Below are positions 60,904 to 64,000 of a DNA stretch of 64,000 bases, piece by piece; within the stretch, counting starts at the first letter, position 1; the number at the start of each line of letters is the position of its first letter. Location of the stretch: NCBI GenBank assembly GCA_023634235.1, contig JAMKCF010000016.1:9298866-9362865 (forward strand), in the 5' to 3' direction. The position numbers and the translations under genes were made by a program. The stretch is from Pisaster brevispinus (lineage: Eukaryota > Echinodermata > Asteroidea > Forcipulatida > Asteriidae). A model generated the notes under the pieces. It had not been told where the DNA came from. It was given only the letters and a program-made list of their open reading frames with translations, and did not search any database.

Positions 60904-63789
60904 TTTAAAGTTTGCTGAACTGTTGAATTTGGTTAAAGCATCTGTTAACACAAAAGGAATGTTTTGCTAACATTCGACCGTCCATGCTTACCAGTGCAGC
61001 TTGTTTAGCAACAATAGAAAGCAGGGCTCTAATTTGGGGGGAAAATCCACAAGACTGCAGAGCTTGTAGCTCAAAACTTTTACTGGACCAGAAAATTTGT
61101 TACAAGACCGGAATCAAAATGAGAATAACACTCTTCACAGTTTCACATTTGAGCTGTTTTTTGTACCAAGCACTAAGAGAAGATTTATCAAGTTTTTCTT
61201 GTGGGTAATACTTCAATACTCAATTGATCAGTTTAATTAAAAATACAGTGATGTGTTATTATTCAAAAACACAAGACCGCCGGACTTGTTACGGTCCTAA
61301 GTTTACTGGCCCGACACTAAAATCACTGGCCTCGGGCCTGCGGTCCAGTGTCAAATTCGAGCCCTGGAAAGGCCTCAATACATGCTTTGTATTAACATTT
61401 TTAAGTGTCAAATATCTGGTCTTGCCATTGGGATTACTATCCTTCTCTATAAGGTCAAACTAAGAACCATACCATAGGCCTTTTTTCCTCTTAATTTTGT
61501 TGTTGTTATTGTACCATTTTATTTTCTTCTTTTTGATATCAGGTTCAGCATGCCCAGACCCTGCAGCTTCACCCTCACAGTGTCTTGCTGGTTACTATAC
61601 GGACATCACTGGGACCGATTCCTGCACAGCGGTGAGTTTAGGACCCAAGAGGGACTAATCCCTTATCCACTCCCACCCCTCCCCCACCCCCCCTGATAAT
61701 ATAATAACCAACTGTGAACACACACTCGTGTTGAAAGTTTTACAGGATTTAAAAAAAAAGTAACTTTTTTACCATTTTAACTGAATTCTGCAACAACTTT
61801 CTGTACCTTCCCCCACTCGTTTAACACACTGTTCGAACTCCCCATGTTGCGCTATAGCTGTGAGTGGTATAGAGAACAAAGTAATGCTTCTGCGGCCCAT
61901 GATATCCAATTCGGTCTTCGGCCTCATAGGATATGGGAAGGAGAAGTGCTACATATTTGTCTGTATTACTCTTGCACTGTTATGATTACTTATGTTATTA
62001 TATGTATACTGTAAATTTCTTTAATATTGACCTGTAGCACAATGCAGAATGCACCTCAGCACAACAAGCGTCTACCATTTCCGCCATTTTGGGGGTCATT
62101 TCTTTTGCGTACACTTTGATTCTCAAAATGGCGGACAGGATAGGCGCGTGTGAGTGTGGTGCGCACTGTGCAAGGGGTCAATAGAGATTTAAGCTGTGTC
62201 TGTACTGGTGGCCACAGCTACGGCTACAGCCATGGCTGGCTACACCCTTAGTCGTAGCCATGGCCAACATGGCGGAAAAGCTCCATTAAAGATATTCTGA
62301 AATTTGCCACAAAAACTCGGAAACTTTTCATCCTTTTCACCAGTGTTTACATTGAATTACTTGCGTCAATGATAGATGAGCAGTTAATCTGCCTGGGGCA
62401 GTCAGCAGCCCTACTGGATTGTGCCTGATCCAATTAAGTCCACTGTTTGGAAAAGGAATTACATGAAGATAACAGGTGTTAGTTGTCAGATGAAAAGGAT
62501 GTTTTATTCTAGCCAGGCTTCAGCTTTTACAAGTCATCCAATTTCTTCTCCGTCACAATTGTCTTTTTCAGTGTCCAGATGGGTACTACACAACCAGCAG
62601 TGGATCAACCAGCTGCACGATCTGTCCATCCAACAACAAGTGTGCTGTCAAAAGTGACGCCCCTGTGCCATGCATTGGAGGATCTGTAAGTATTCACTTT
62701 GTGCGCTCTGTAGCCCTCTAGCTGCGTAATGATGTGCAGTAGCACAGCAGGGGTCGATAGACTGTTCCTCTGTATTTATCAAGTGAGGTTTGCGGTGACA
62801 CCACTTAACTCATAAATCTCTTTGAGAAGAGGTGGATCTGTCGGATTCATCTCTGGCCTCAGCGTATGCAAACGGCCACCAACCCTCAGAAGTCTGAGTA
62901 ATGATTAAAGCCTTAACTGTTCTCAGATTCAAATGTTTTGGGGTGAGAATTTTTCCCAAACCATACTACTTTGACGGGAATCCTTTCTCCAAATAGTTTA
63001 CCCTATCAACAGCTGCAGTTCTTCTCACCGAGTAAAGTTTGAACGGTCGTTAATATTTGGAGCAGTTACCAATCTATGACCCTACCTTCAAGCAGAATAT
63101 GGCCATGTCCGAAACGGCTACAGCTACGGCTAGATCGCGCGCGTCTGGCTATTCTTCAACACTGGCAGACGCGCTGATCAAGCTGTAGCTGTAGCCGAAG
63201 TCGCCGTTTCGGACACGGCCTAAGTCTGGTTAGATTGGTCTCTGATTTCCTTTTTTTGTCTTGTTTGTTTGTAGTATTCCCCAGCAGGATCTACAGAGTG
63301 TTACAGCTGTCCACCGGGAAGAGCATGTGGAGGGGACTCAGAACCTGGGCTGTGTGAGGTAAGTATCGTTGAGCAATCCTTGCCAATCCTGTTTAACAAG
63401 GGCTCAGTATCATAAAGCTGTCAGTTTTTGCTAAGCGCAAAAAAGTCTTGGGCTACCGGCCCAAGTTCCATCTGAAGTGTGTACTTGCGACTGGTTCCCT
63501 GTTAATTGTGCTAAGAAAATTTTCAAATCATACTTTAATTCATTGGTTTTTTGTTATGCAGCTGGGCGACTACTCCAACGGTACCCACTGCGTCCCGTGC
63601 CCAATGGGTTACTACTGCCCTTCCCCCATCGGCACCCATCAGACATGTCCAGGTGGGTCGTATCAGGACCAGGAGGGTCAGTCAAGGTGTCTCCTATGCC
63701 CAGCTGGACAATCCTGCGTGAGTGTGGCCGACACGCCAGTCAACTGTGACGCTGGATATTACAGTCTCGTTGGGCAGCAACTGTGCACG
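34248..63789 (+). CDS. Gene E: giant secreted or cell-surface cysteine-rich repeat protein (ephrin-receptor-like/GCC2-GCC3 repeats), 3' end outside window
   Basis: Sixteen exons can be chained with matching phases: 34248-34350, 35640-35763, 45387-45474, 47856-48044, 48803-48959, 50228-51652, 55689-55856, 56639-56726, 57877-57992, 58709-58913, 59325-59489, 60231-60421, 61543-61631, 62572-62685, 63275-63358, 63562-63789. They sum to 3,534 bases, 1,178 codons, with no stop. After a signal peptide the whole product is tandem repeats of about 50 residues of the form C-x2-C-P-x-G-x-Y/S-C...C-x-x-G-x-Y/F-x-x-x-G-x-x-x-C, the pattern of Ephrin_rec_like/GCC2_GCC3 domains (PF07699) found in many extracellular receptors and matrix proteins. 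Many N-x-S/T sequons are present. No EGF, sushi, kinase or membrane segment is seen inside the window. The last visible exon ends in phase 0, so the gene continues. Orthology cannot be assigned. Confidence 0.85.
35405..35540 (-). mobile_element. Partial tRNA-derived SINE
   Basis: Minus-strand copy: GGGATTCGAACCCACACT (inverse B box) and GACTACTCGGCCA (inverse A box), with GTGTCTTGGTCAAGGACA on its body side. Confidence 0.65.
35640..35763 (+). CDS. Gene E exon 2
   Basis: Acceptor TTTCAG before 35640, donor GTAAGT at 35764, phases 1 and 2. It encodes CTVECATSCDPGFFF and HVCAECNPGY, the first cysteine repeat. Exon 2 is followed by a 9.6 kb intron. Confidence 0.8.
35838..36240 (+). repeat. GCCCACAGGGCAAG dispersed repeat, copy 1
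   Basis: Runs from GGCCTTGCGCTTGAGC through AGCACTCACAACCAGTTTAA to AAGGGCAAGCCCTG. Homologous to 38830-39345 and to 43290-44935. An intact, uninterrupted reference copy. Confidence 0.6.
36415..36653 (-). repeat. AGAACCCTG-type repeat, partial
   Basis: GATCAAATTTACAAAAATCT..., CAAAACTTCCAAAATTTGGG and terminal GGAGAACCCTG are shared with 40590-40784 and 49843-50123. Confidence 0.5.
36715..37000 (-). mobile_element. tRNA-derived SINE, second family
   Basis: Minus strand: GTGGGATTCGAACCCACGAC and CTTACCACTAGACCACCGAG are inverse B and A boxes. Shares flanking CACCGATGTGTATTAAGC and AGTGCTTTCCCGA sequences with the copies at 41715-42065 and 56745-57045. Confidence 0.7.
37773..38168 (+). mobile_element. 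CAGGGCTCGAA-family MITE, copy 1
   Basis: Terminal CAGGGCTCGAACTTG and CAAATTCGAGCCCTG are inverse of each other. Interior contains GGCCTCGGGCCGGC and ACAAGACCGCCAGGA. Related copies at 46896-47299 (inverse) and 61022-61366. Confidence 0.7.
38202..38606 (-). mobile_element. tRNA-Leu-derived SINE, full length
   Basis: Inverse copy of the family at 27322: TATATAGTGCTTTAACAC at the tail side and GAACTCGAACCCACACTCTG plus ATCGGCCACGACATG at the head side. Confidence 0.75.
38830..39345 (+). repeat. GCCCACAGGGCAAG dispersed repeat, copy 2, interrupted
   Basis: Same family as 35838-36240. It is split by a 181-base element at 39065-39245 with a duplicated GCCCACAGG on both sides. Confidence 0.65.
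39065..39245. mobile_element. hAT-like MITE nested in a repeat
   Basis: Flanked by GCCCACAGG at 39056-39064 and 39246-39254, an 8- or 9-bp target duplication typical of hAT elements. Ends (GTTTTATTTAGCCAGG and CTCTGGCTAACACCAT) are imperfect inverted repeats. The inside has four GGGTGTCCAAA-type units. Copy 1 at 36140-36160 shows the uninterrupted site. Confidence 0.7.
40590..40784 (-). repeat. AGAACCCTG-type repeat, partial
   Basis: Shares TTTGGCCAAACTTCCAAAAT and GGAAGAACCCTGG with 36415-36653 and 49843-50123. Confidence 0.5.
40840..41248. mobile_element. MITE with 95-bp inverted repeats and CCCAACTATAGTTGGG palindromes
   Basis: TGTTCCGCCCCAACTTGACA at the left and its inverse at the right; TCAT flanks at 40836-40839 and 41249-41252 look like a 4-bp target duplication. 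Each arm holds one or two CCCAACTATAGTTGGG self-palindromes. Confidence 0.75.
41362..41588 (+). mobile_element. ATTTTTGACCACGTGAGGGCG MITE, copy 1
   Basis: Ends CGTATTTTTGACCACGTGAG and GCGGTCAAAAATATGG are inverse; the full 227 bases recur inverted at 46534-46752. Confidence 0.7.
41704..42076 (+). mobile_element. SINE with a palindromic 5' part and 11-bp target duplication
   Basis: AAGCTAGGTGT occurs at 41704-41714 and 42066-42076, framing the insert. At 41890-41980 is a tRNA-like segment (TGGTCTAGTTGGTAAGAC A box; GGTTCGAATCCCACC B box), and the right end is A-rich. The left end is a 114-base near-perfect palindrome (41713-41826) whose inner part is the inverse of the 3' tail (CACATCGGTGTAGGGTAAAA). 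Confidence 0.75.
42240..42402 (+). mobile_element. CCAGGGCTCAATTTCACAAA MITE
   Basis: Terminal CCAGGGCTCAATTTCACAAA pairs with TTTGTGAAATCAGCCCCTGG; inside, AAGATTGATCTTAG and GATAAATCTTAG. A second copy at 53510-53899 carries a nested insertion. Confidence 0.7.
42516..42724 (+). mobile_element. GGCCC-family MITE, degraded
   Basis: CAGACCCTAATTTCATAGAG and CTCAATGAAATTCGGTCC ends; internal AGCAGGATACCAGTCATAAA and GGCTGGTAACCTTATTCTGG match the copies at 8604 and 25076. Confidence 0.6.
43290..44935 (+). repeat. GCCCACAGGGCAAG dispersed repeat, copy 3, split by a 1.1 kb element
   Basis: Left part 43290-43585 and right part 44670-44935 join to the same order as copies 1 and 2 (TGTATCTTTCTGAT then AATGGTAGAGATTACAACCA). 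Confidence 0.6.
43586..44669. mobile_element. 1.1 kb TIR element nested in a repeat
   Basis: Left end GGCCAAACAAAAGAATACCT pairs with right end TATTATTTTGTTCGGCC and both continue into GTGTTTCC/GGAAACAC. TAA on both sides (43583-43585, 44670-44672) is a likely 3-bp target duplication. Contains a 28-base poly-A (43919-43946) but no transposase ORF. Confidence 0.65.
45387..45474 (+). CDS. Gene E exon 3
   Basis: Acceptor TGACAG, donor GTAAGG at 45475. Completes the split tyrosine codon of exon 2 and encodes YCGGGSNSAVACSAGTHNPN and a closing GDCM. Phase 2 in, phase 0 out. Confidence 0.8.
45538..45768. mobile_element. AAGGCCGTGTCA MITE
   Basis: AAGGCCGTGTCATACAG at the left and TTCATGTGACATGGCCTT at the right are imperfect inverted ends; about 230 bases, right after exon 3 of gene E. 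Confidence 0.55.
45811..46107 (-). mobile_element. CAGGGTTTGCCC / AGAGAACCCTG repeat, copy 1
   Basis: CAGGGTTTGCCCTTAAATTT to GTTAAGAGAGAACACTGG; inverse relationship to 55405-55631. Confidence 0.55.
46534..46752 (-). mobile_element. ATTTTTGACC MITE, copy 2
   Basis: Inverse of 41362-41588, sharing GTCTTGCATCACAAT, AATTGCCTGTTTGTAGTTTT and TCACTTTTTTATCGC-type sequence. Confidence 0.7.
46896..47299 (-). mobile_element. CAGGGCTCGAA-family MITE, copy 2
   Basis: CAGGGCTCGAATTTGACACT to AAATTCGAGCCCTG, flanked by CATTT on both sides (46891-46895 and 47300-47304), a likely target duplication. Confidence 0.7.
47325..47590 (+). repeat. GAGTATCAAATAAAAT dispersed repeat
   Basis: Shares AAAAAGAGTATCAAATAAAA and CCCACTTTCATGAGGA-type segments with 59578-59860, and more weakly with 1095-1200 and 9720-9840. 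Confidence 0.5.
47856..48044 (+). CDS. Gene E exon 4
   Basis: Acceptor TTGCAG, donor GTAGGA at 48045, phase 0 on both sides, 63 codons. Encodes PCPSGSYSLGASGSCTVCPS and a second repeat ending CPNENEGPK. Confidence 0.85.
48135..48385. mobile_element. GGCCC-family MITE in intron 4 of gene E
   Basis: GGGTTCAATTTCATGGCTCT and its inverse AGAGCCATGAAATTGGGCCC with GCTTACCG/CGGTAAGC extension form about 30-base inverted ends. Confidence 0.7.
48803..48959 (+). CDS. Gene E exon 5
   Basis: Acceptor TTGACAG, donor GTAAAG at 48960, phase 0 in and phase 1 out. Encodes SCSSGSIPDGSQTGCDNCLA and AGYYSLEAASVCTACPTG, two half repeats. Confidence 0.85.
49016..49155. repeat. Dispersed repeat, inverse of 18765-18905
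   Basis: From GTGGTGTACGACCTCAACGC to TGATCCATTCTGTGTT. An open frame that starts here (49140-49901) runs through repeat DNA and is not called a gene. Confidence 0.6.
49843..50123. mobile_element. CAGGGTTCTCCCC MITE, complete
   Basis: CAGGGTTCTCCCCATG and CTGGGGAGAACCCTG are inverse ends; it ends about 100 bases before exon 6 of gene E. Confidence 0.65.
50228..51652 (+). CDS. Gene E exon 6 (very long repeat exon)
   Basis: A single 1,425-base exon (phase 1 in and out) against 84-228 bases for the other internal exons. It encodes about ten cysteine repeats (for example CEACEVGFYCETPGT, CTECSAGHYCTRTNETAC). Acceptor AACCAG precedes 50228. The donor at 51653 is GTGATA, weak but supported by the phase and by exon 7 continuing the repeat (CTAG joined to TYANETG). 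Reading on past this donor stays open only to a stop at 51727-51729. Its local G+C is well above that of the introns. It contains a 285-bp internal duplication described separately. Confidence 0.88.
50300..50896 (+). repeat. 285-bp tandem duplication inside gene E exon 6
   Basis: The block with TATAGCTGTGCTGGGGGTGC at 50371 recurs at 50656, exactly 285 bases (95 codons) later, and the copies differ at only a handful of sites over nearly 300 bases. In frame, so it added two cysteine repeats. Confidence 0.85.
52160..52420. repeat. Degenerate AGTTAACCAC tandem repeat
   Basis: At least ten units built from AAGTTAACCACA and ATTGTTAACTAC-type sequence in intron 6 of gene E. No fixed period. Confidence 0.65.
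53510..53899 (+). mobile_element. CCAGGGCTCAATTTCACAAA-family MITE carrying an insert
   Basis: Matches 42262-42402 up to CTCATC and from GATGAATCTTAGTG on; the left end is eroded. The insert is at 53591-53862. Confidence 0.65.
53591..53862. mobile_element. Nested MITE with ACTCTTTCAGTGCC ends
   Basis: Perfect 14-base inverted ends ACTCTTTCAGTGCC / GGCACTGAAAGAGT, flanked by TAA at 53588-53590 and 53863-53865. 272 bases, no ORF. Confidence 0.8.
54032..54406. mobile_element. TGGTGGACAC-family MITE with nested insert
   Basis: Second copy of the element at 8817-8937, interrupted at GTCTGTATA by 54100-54352. Confidence 0.65.
54100..54352. mobile_element. Nested MITE with GACCGTATTGAATA ends
   Basis: GACCGTATTGAATA pairs perfectly with TATTCAATACGGTC; with the flanking TATA (54096-54099, 54353-54356) the perfect inverse grows to 20 bases, so the duplication is TA or TATA. 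An inner palindrome (ATAGATATAGAATA and inverse) is at 54228-54264. Confidence 0.75.
54950..55355. repeat. Four-copy 100-bp tandem repeat
   Basis: TTAACAGGCATTGAAGCATA starts at 54980, 55080, 55180 and 55280, period exactly 100. Related CTTAGCAACAGCCGTAGCTG fragments at 60068-60105 and about 62205-62265. Confidence 0.85.
55405..55631 (+). mobile_element. CAGGGTTCTCTCTTAA repeat, copy 2
   Basis: CAGGGTTCTCTCTTAACAGT to TTAAGGGCAAACCCTG, flanked by ATAAT (right) and AATAAT (left), a likely 5-bp target duplication. Inverse of 45811-46107. Confidence 0.65.
55689..55856 (+). CDS. Gene E exon 7
   Basis: Acceptor TTCAG, donor GTATGT at 55857, phase 1 in and out. Encodes TYANETGSSICTDCEAGYKC and SYSEEGWTECRACVDGEYAD. 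Confidence 0.85.
55975..56395 (+). mobile_element. tRNA-Leu-derived SINE, full length
   Basis: GTAGCCAAGTGGATAAGAGC, GGGTTCAAGTCCTGG, AGTAAAGCGCCATATAAGAA and a short ATT tail, in the same order as 27322-27714. Confidence 0.8.
56639..56726 (+). CDS. Gene E exon 8
   Basis: Acceptor GTGTAG, donor GTATGA at 56727, phase 1 in, 2 out. Encodes STSCTPCTAGHSCSGTSASP and CTPGKY. Confidence 0.82.
56745..57045 (-). mobile_element. tRNA-derived SINE, second family
   Basis: GTGGGATTCGAACCTACGAC and CCACTGGACCACCGAGCTAG on the minus strand, same as 36715-37000. Confidence 0.7.
57877..57992 (+). CDS. Gene E exon 9
   Basis: Acceptor GGTAG, donor GTATGT at 57993, phase 2 in, 1 out. Encodes AGSAKYCSSCPDGSYSNS and CEPCPAGYACLDTSS. 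Confidence 0.84.
58125..58285 (+). mobile_element. tRNA-derived SINE, 5' part
   Basis: GTCGTGGCCGAGAGGTCTAG, GGGTTCGAACCCAGGTCATG and CGCACTCAACCATAATTG; tail absent. Confidence 0.65.
58709..58913 (+). CDS. Gene E exon 10
   Basis: Acceptor CTGTAG, donor GTACAA at 58914, phase 1 in, 2 out. Encodes ECNSGYYSLGNTTMCTLCPA and CQSCDVGFYCPVAGL. The donor is imperfect but the phase agrees with exon 11. Confidence 0.84.
59325..59489 (+). CDS. Gene E exon 11
   Basis: Acceptor CCACAG after a T-rich tract, donor GTATGT at 59490, phase 2 in and out. Encodes CEEGKFSNTTETSECTLCPA and FYSLGGNSSCTVCPAGH. Confidence 0.85.
59578..59860 (+). repeat. GAGTATCAAATAAAAT dispersed repeat
   Basis: Second clear copy of the family at 47325-47590: AGAGTATCAAATAAAATGAA and CCCACTTTCATGAGGACTCT. 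Confidence 0.55.
60231..60421 (+). CDS. Gene E exon 12
   Basis: Acceptor TTGTAG, donor GTAAGT at 60422, phase 2 in, 1 out. Encodes CSSGEYAAASSQSCSSCPQG and WYTDTMGRTNCTECPM. Confidence 0.85.
60690..60790. repeat. Dispersed repeat shared with 48690-48770
   Basis: The inverse of CCAACCTTGGTTGGCAAAAA at 48719 lies at 60740-60770 with flanking TTTGCTTTGCATTTATGG-type homology, about 90 bases. Confidence 0.55.
60867..60901. repeat. Poly-T tract
   Basis: About 33 consecutive T in intron 12 of gene E. Confidence 0.85.
61022..61366 (+). mobile_element. CAGGGCTCGAA-family MITE, copy 3
   Basis: CAGGGCTCTAATTTG to TCAAATTCGAGCCCTG, intron 12 of gene E. Confidence 0.65.
61543..61631 (+). CDS. Gene E exon 13
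   Basis: Acceptor ATCAG, donor GTGAGT at 61632, phase 1 in, 0 out. Encodes SACPDPAASPSQCLAGYYTD and TDSCTA. Confidence 0.83.
62572..62685 (+). CDS. Gene E exon 14
   Basis: Acceptor TTTCAG, donor GTAAGT at 62686, phase 0 both sides, 38 codons. Encodes CPDGYYTTSSGSTSCTICPS and CAVKSDAPVPCIGGS. Confidence 0.85.
63101..63220. mobile_element. Short MITE with GGCCATGTCCGAAACGGC ends
   Basis: GGCCATGTCCGAAACGGC and GCCGTTTCGGACACGGCC are inverse; the inner CTACAGCTACGGC pairs with GCTGTAGCTGTAGC. 120 bases. Confidence 0.7.
63275..63358 (+). CDS. Gene E exon 15
   Basis: Acceptor TTGTAG, donor GTAAGT at 63359, phase 0 both sides, 28 codons. Encodes YSPAGSTECYSCPPGRACGG and a closing GLCE. Confidence 0.85.
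63562..63789 (+). CDS. Gene E exon 16 (last in window)
   Basis: Acceptor ATGCAG, donor GTATGT at 63790, phase 0 both sides, 76 codons. Encodes LGDYSNGTHCVPCPMGYYCP, SYQDQEGQSRCLLCPAG and YYSLVGQQLCT. The next exon lies beyond base 64000. Confidence 0.85.
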
Positions 63790-64000
63790 GTATGTTGTTC
63801 TTGATGTTTTTCTTTTATTTATAGTTATAATGATTTGTCTCTACACATTCCTTGGCAGGCTTGAAATTTGGTGCTTGCAAGGGTCATGGCATATTCATTG
63901 CCCTCCTCTGTCCAACAAAAAGAATGAAGGTGTGGTATTCGGGATCACACAATAATACCCAGCAAAAGGGAGTATTCTAGCATGAATTCCAGTACCTTTT

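Noticed and set aside
1..64000. CRISPR arrays, operons or prokaryotic signals
   Set aside because: The window shows spliced eukaryotic genes; repeats are transposons and satellites without spacer-repeat structure.

Overview
The window is eukaryotic, AT-rich and intron-rich, and dense in non-autonomous DNA transposons and tRNA-derived SINEs. Spliced genes, GT-AG introns of 0.3 to 10 kb and secreted cysteine-rich proteins point to an invertebrate deuterostome. I favour an echinoderm, perhaps a sea star, because of the style of the SINE and GGCCCAATTTCAT repeat families and a large foldback transposon; that is from memory and a lancelet is not excluded. There are no rRNA genes, intact tRNA genes, viral genes or autonomous transposases.

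Left part (1-30,567): a local array of five related three-exon genes for small secreted proteins. Each has a signal peptide and a PAN/apple-like cysteine domain in exon 1, then a C-terminal beta-sandwich-like domain in exons 2 and 3 that resembles the farnesoic-acid O-methyltransferase-type domain (PF12248). All introns are phase 1. Copy 0 is cut by the left edge (complement <1..248). A is complement(join(4707..4972,5268..5462,5879..6254)), 278 aa. B is complement(join(13284..13543,13910..14101,14485..14881)), 282 aa. C is join(18070..18466,19695..19886,20131..20402), 286 aa. D is complement(join(28540..28814,29373..29549,30204..30567)), 271 aa and diverged. Copy 0, A and B are tandem duplicates with their flanks. 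B and C form a head-to-head inverted duplication with a shared upstream region, later split by a solo transposon arm. A 4.3 kb foldback element with about 1.8-2.1 kb inverted arms and TTAA flanks lies just after C.

Right part (34,248 to the right edge): one large plus-strand gene E. A signal-peptide exon is followed by at least 15 exons (1,178 codons in the window, reading frame maintained at every junction) of tandem cysteine-rich repeats of the ephrin-receptor-like/GCC2-GCC3 type. Exon 6 is unusually long (1,425 bp) and holds a very recent 285-bp internal duplication. The gene continues past the window, so its membrane anchor or C-terminal domains are unknown. Its introns (intron 2 is 9.6 kb) are packed with SINEs and inverted-repeat elements, several nested inside each other so that insertion order, empty sites and target-site duplications can be read directly.

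The two gene types are neighbours, both predicted to be secreted or extracellular, but nothing in the sequence proves that they work together.
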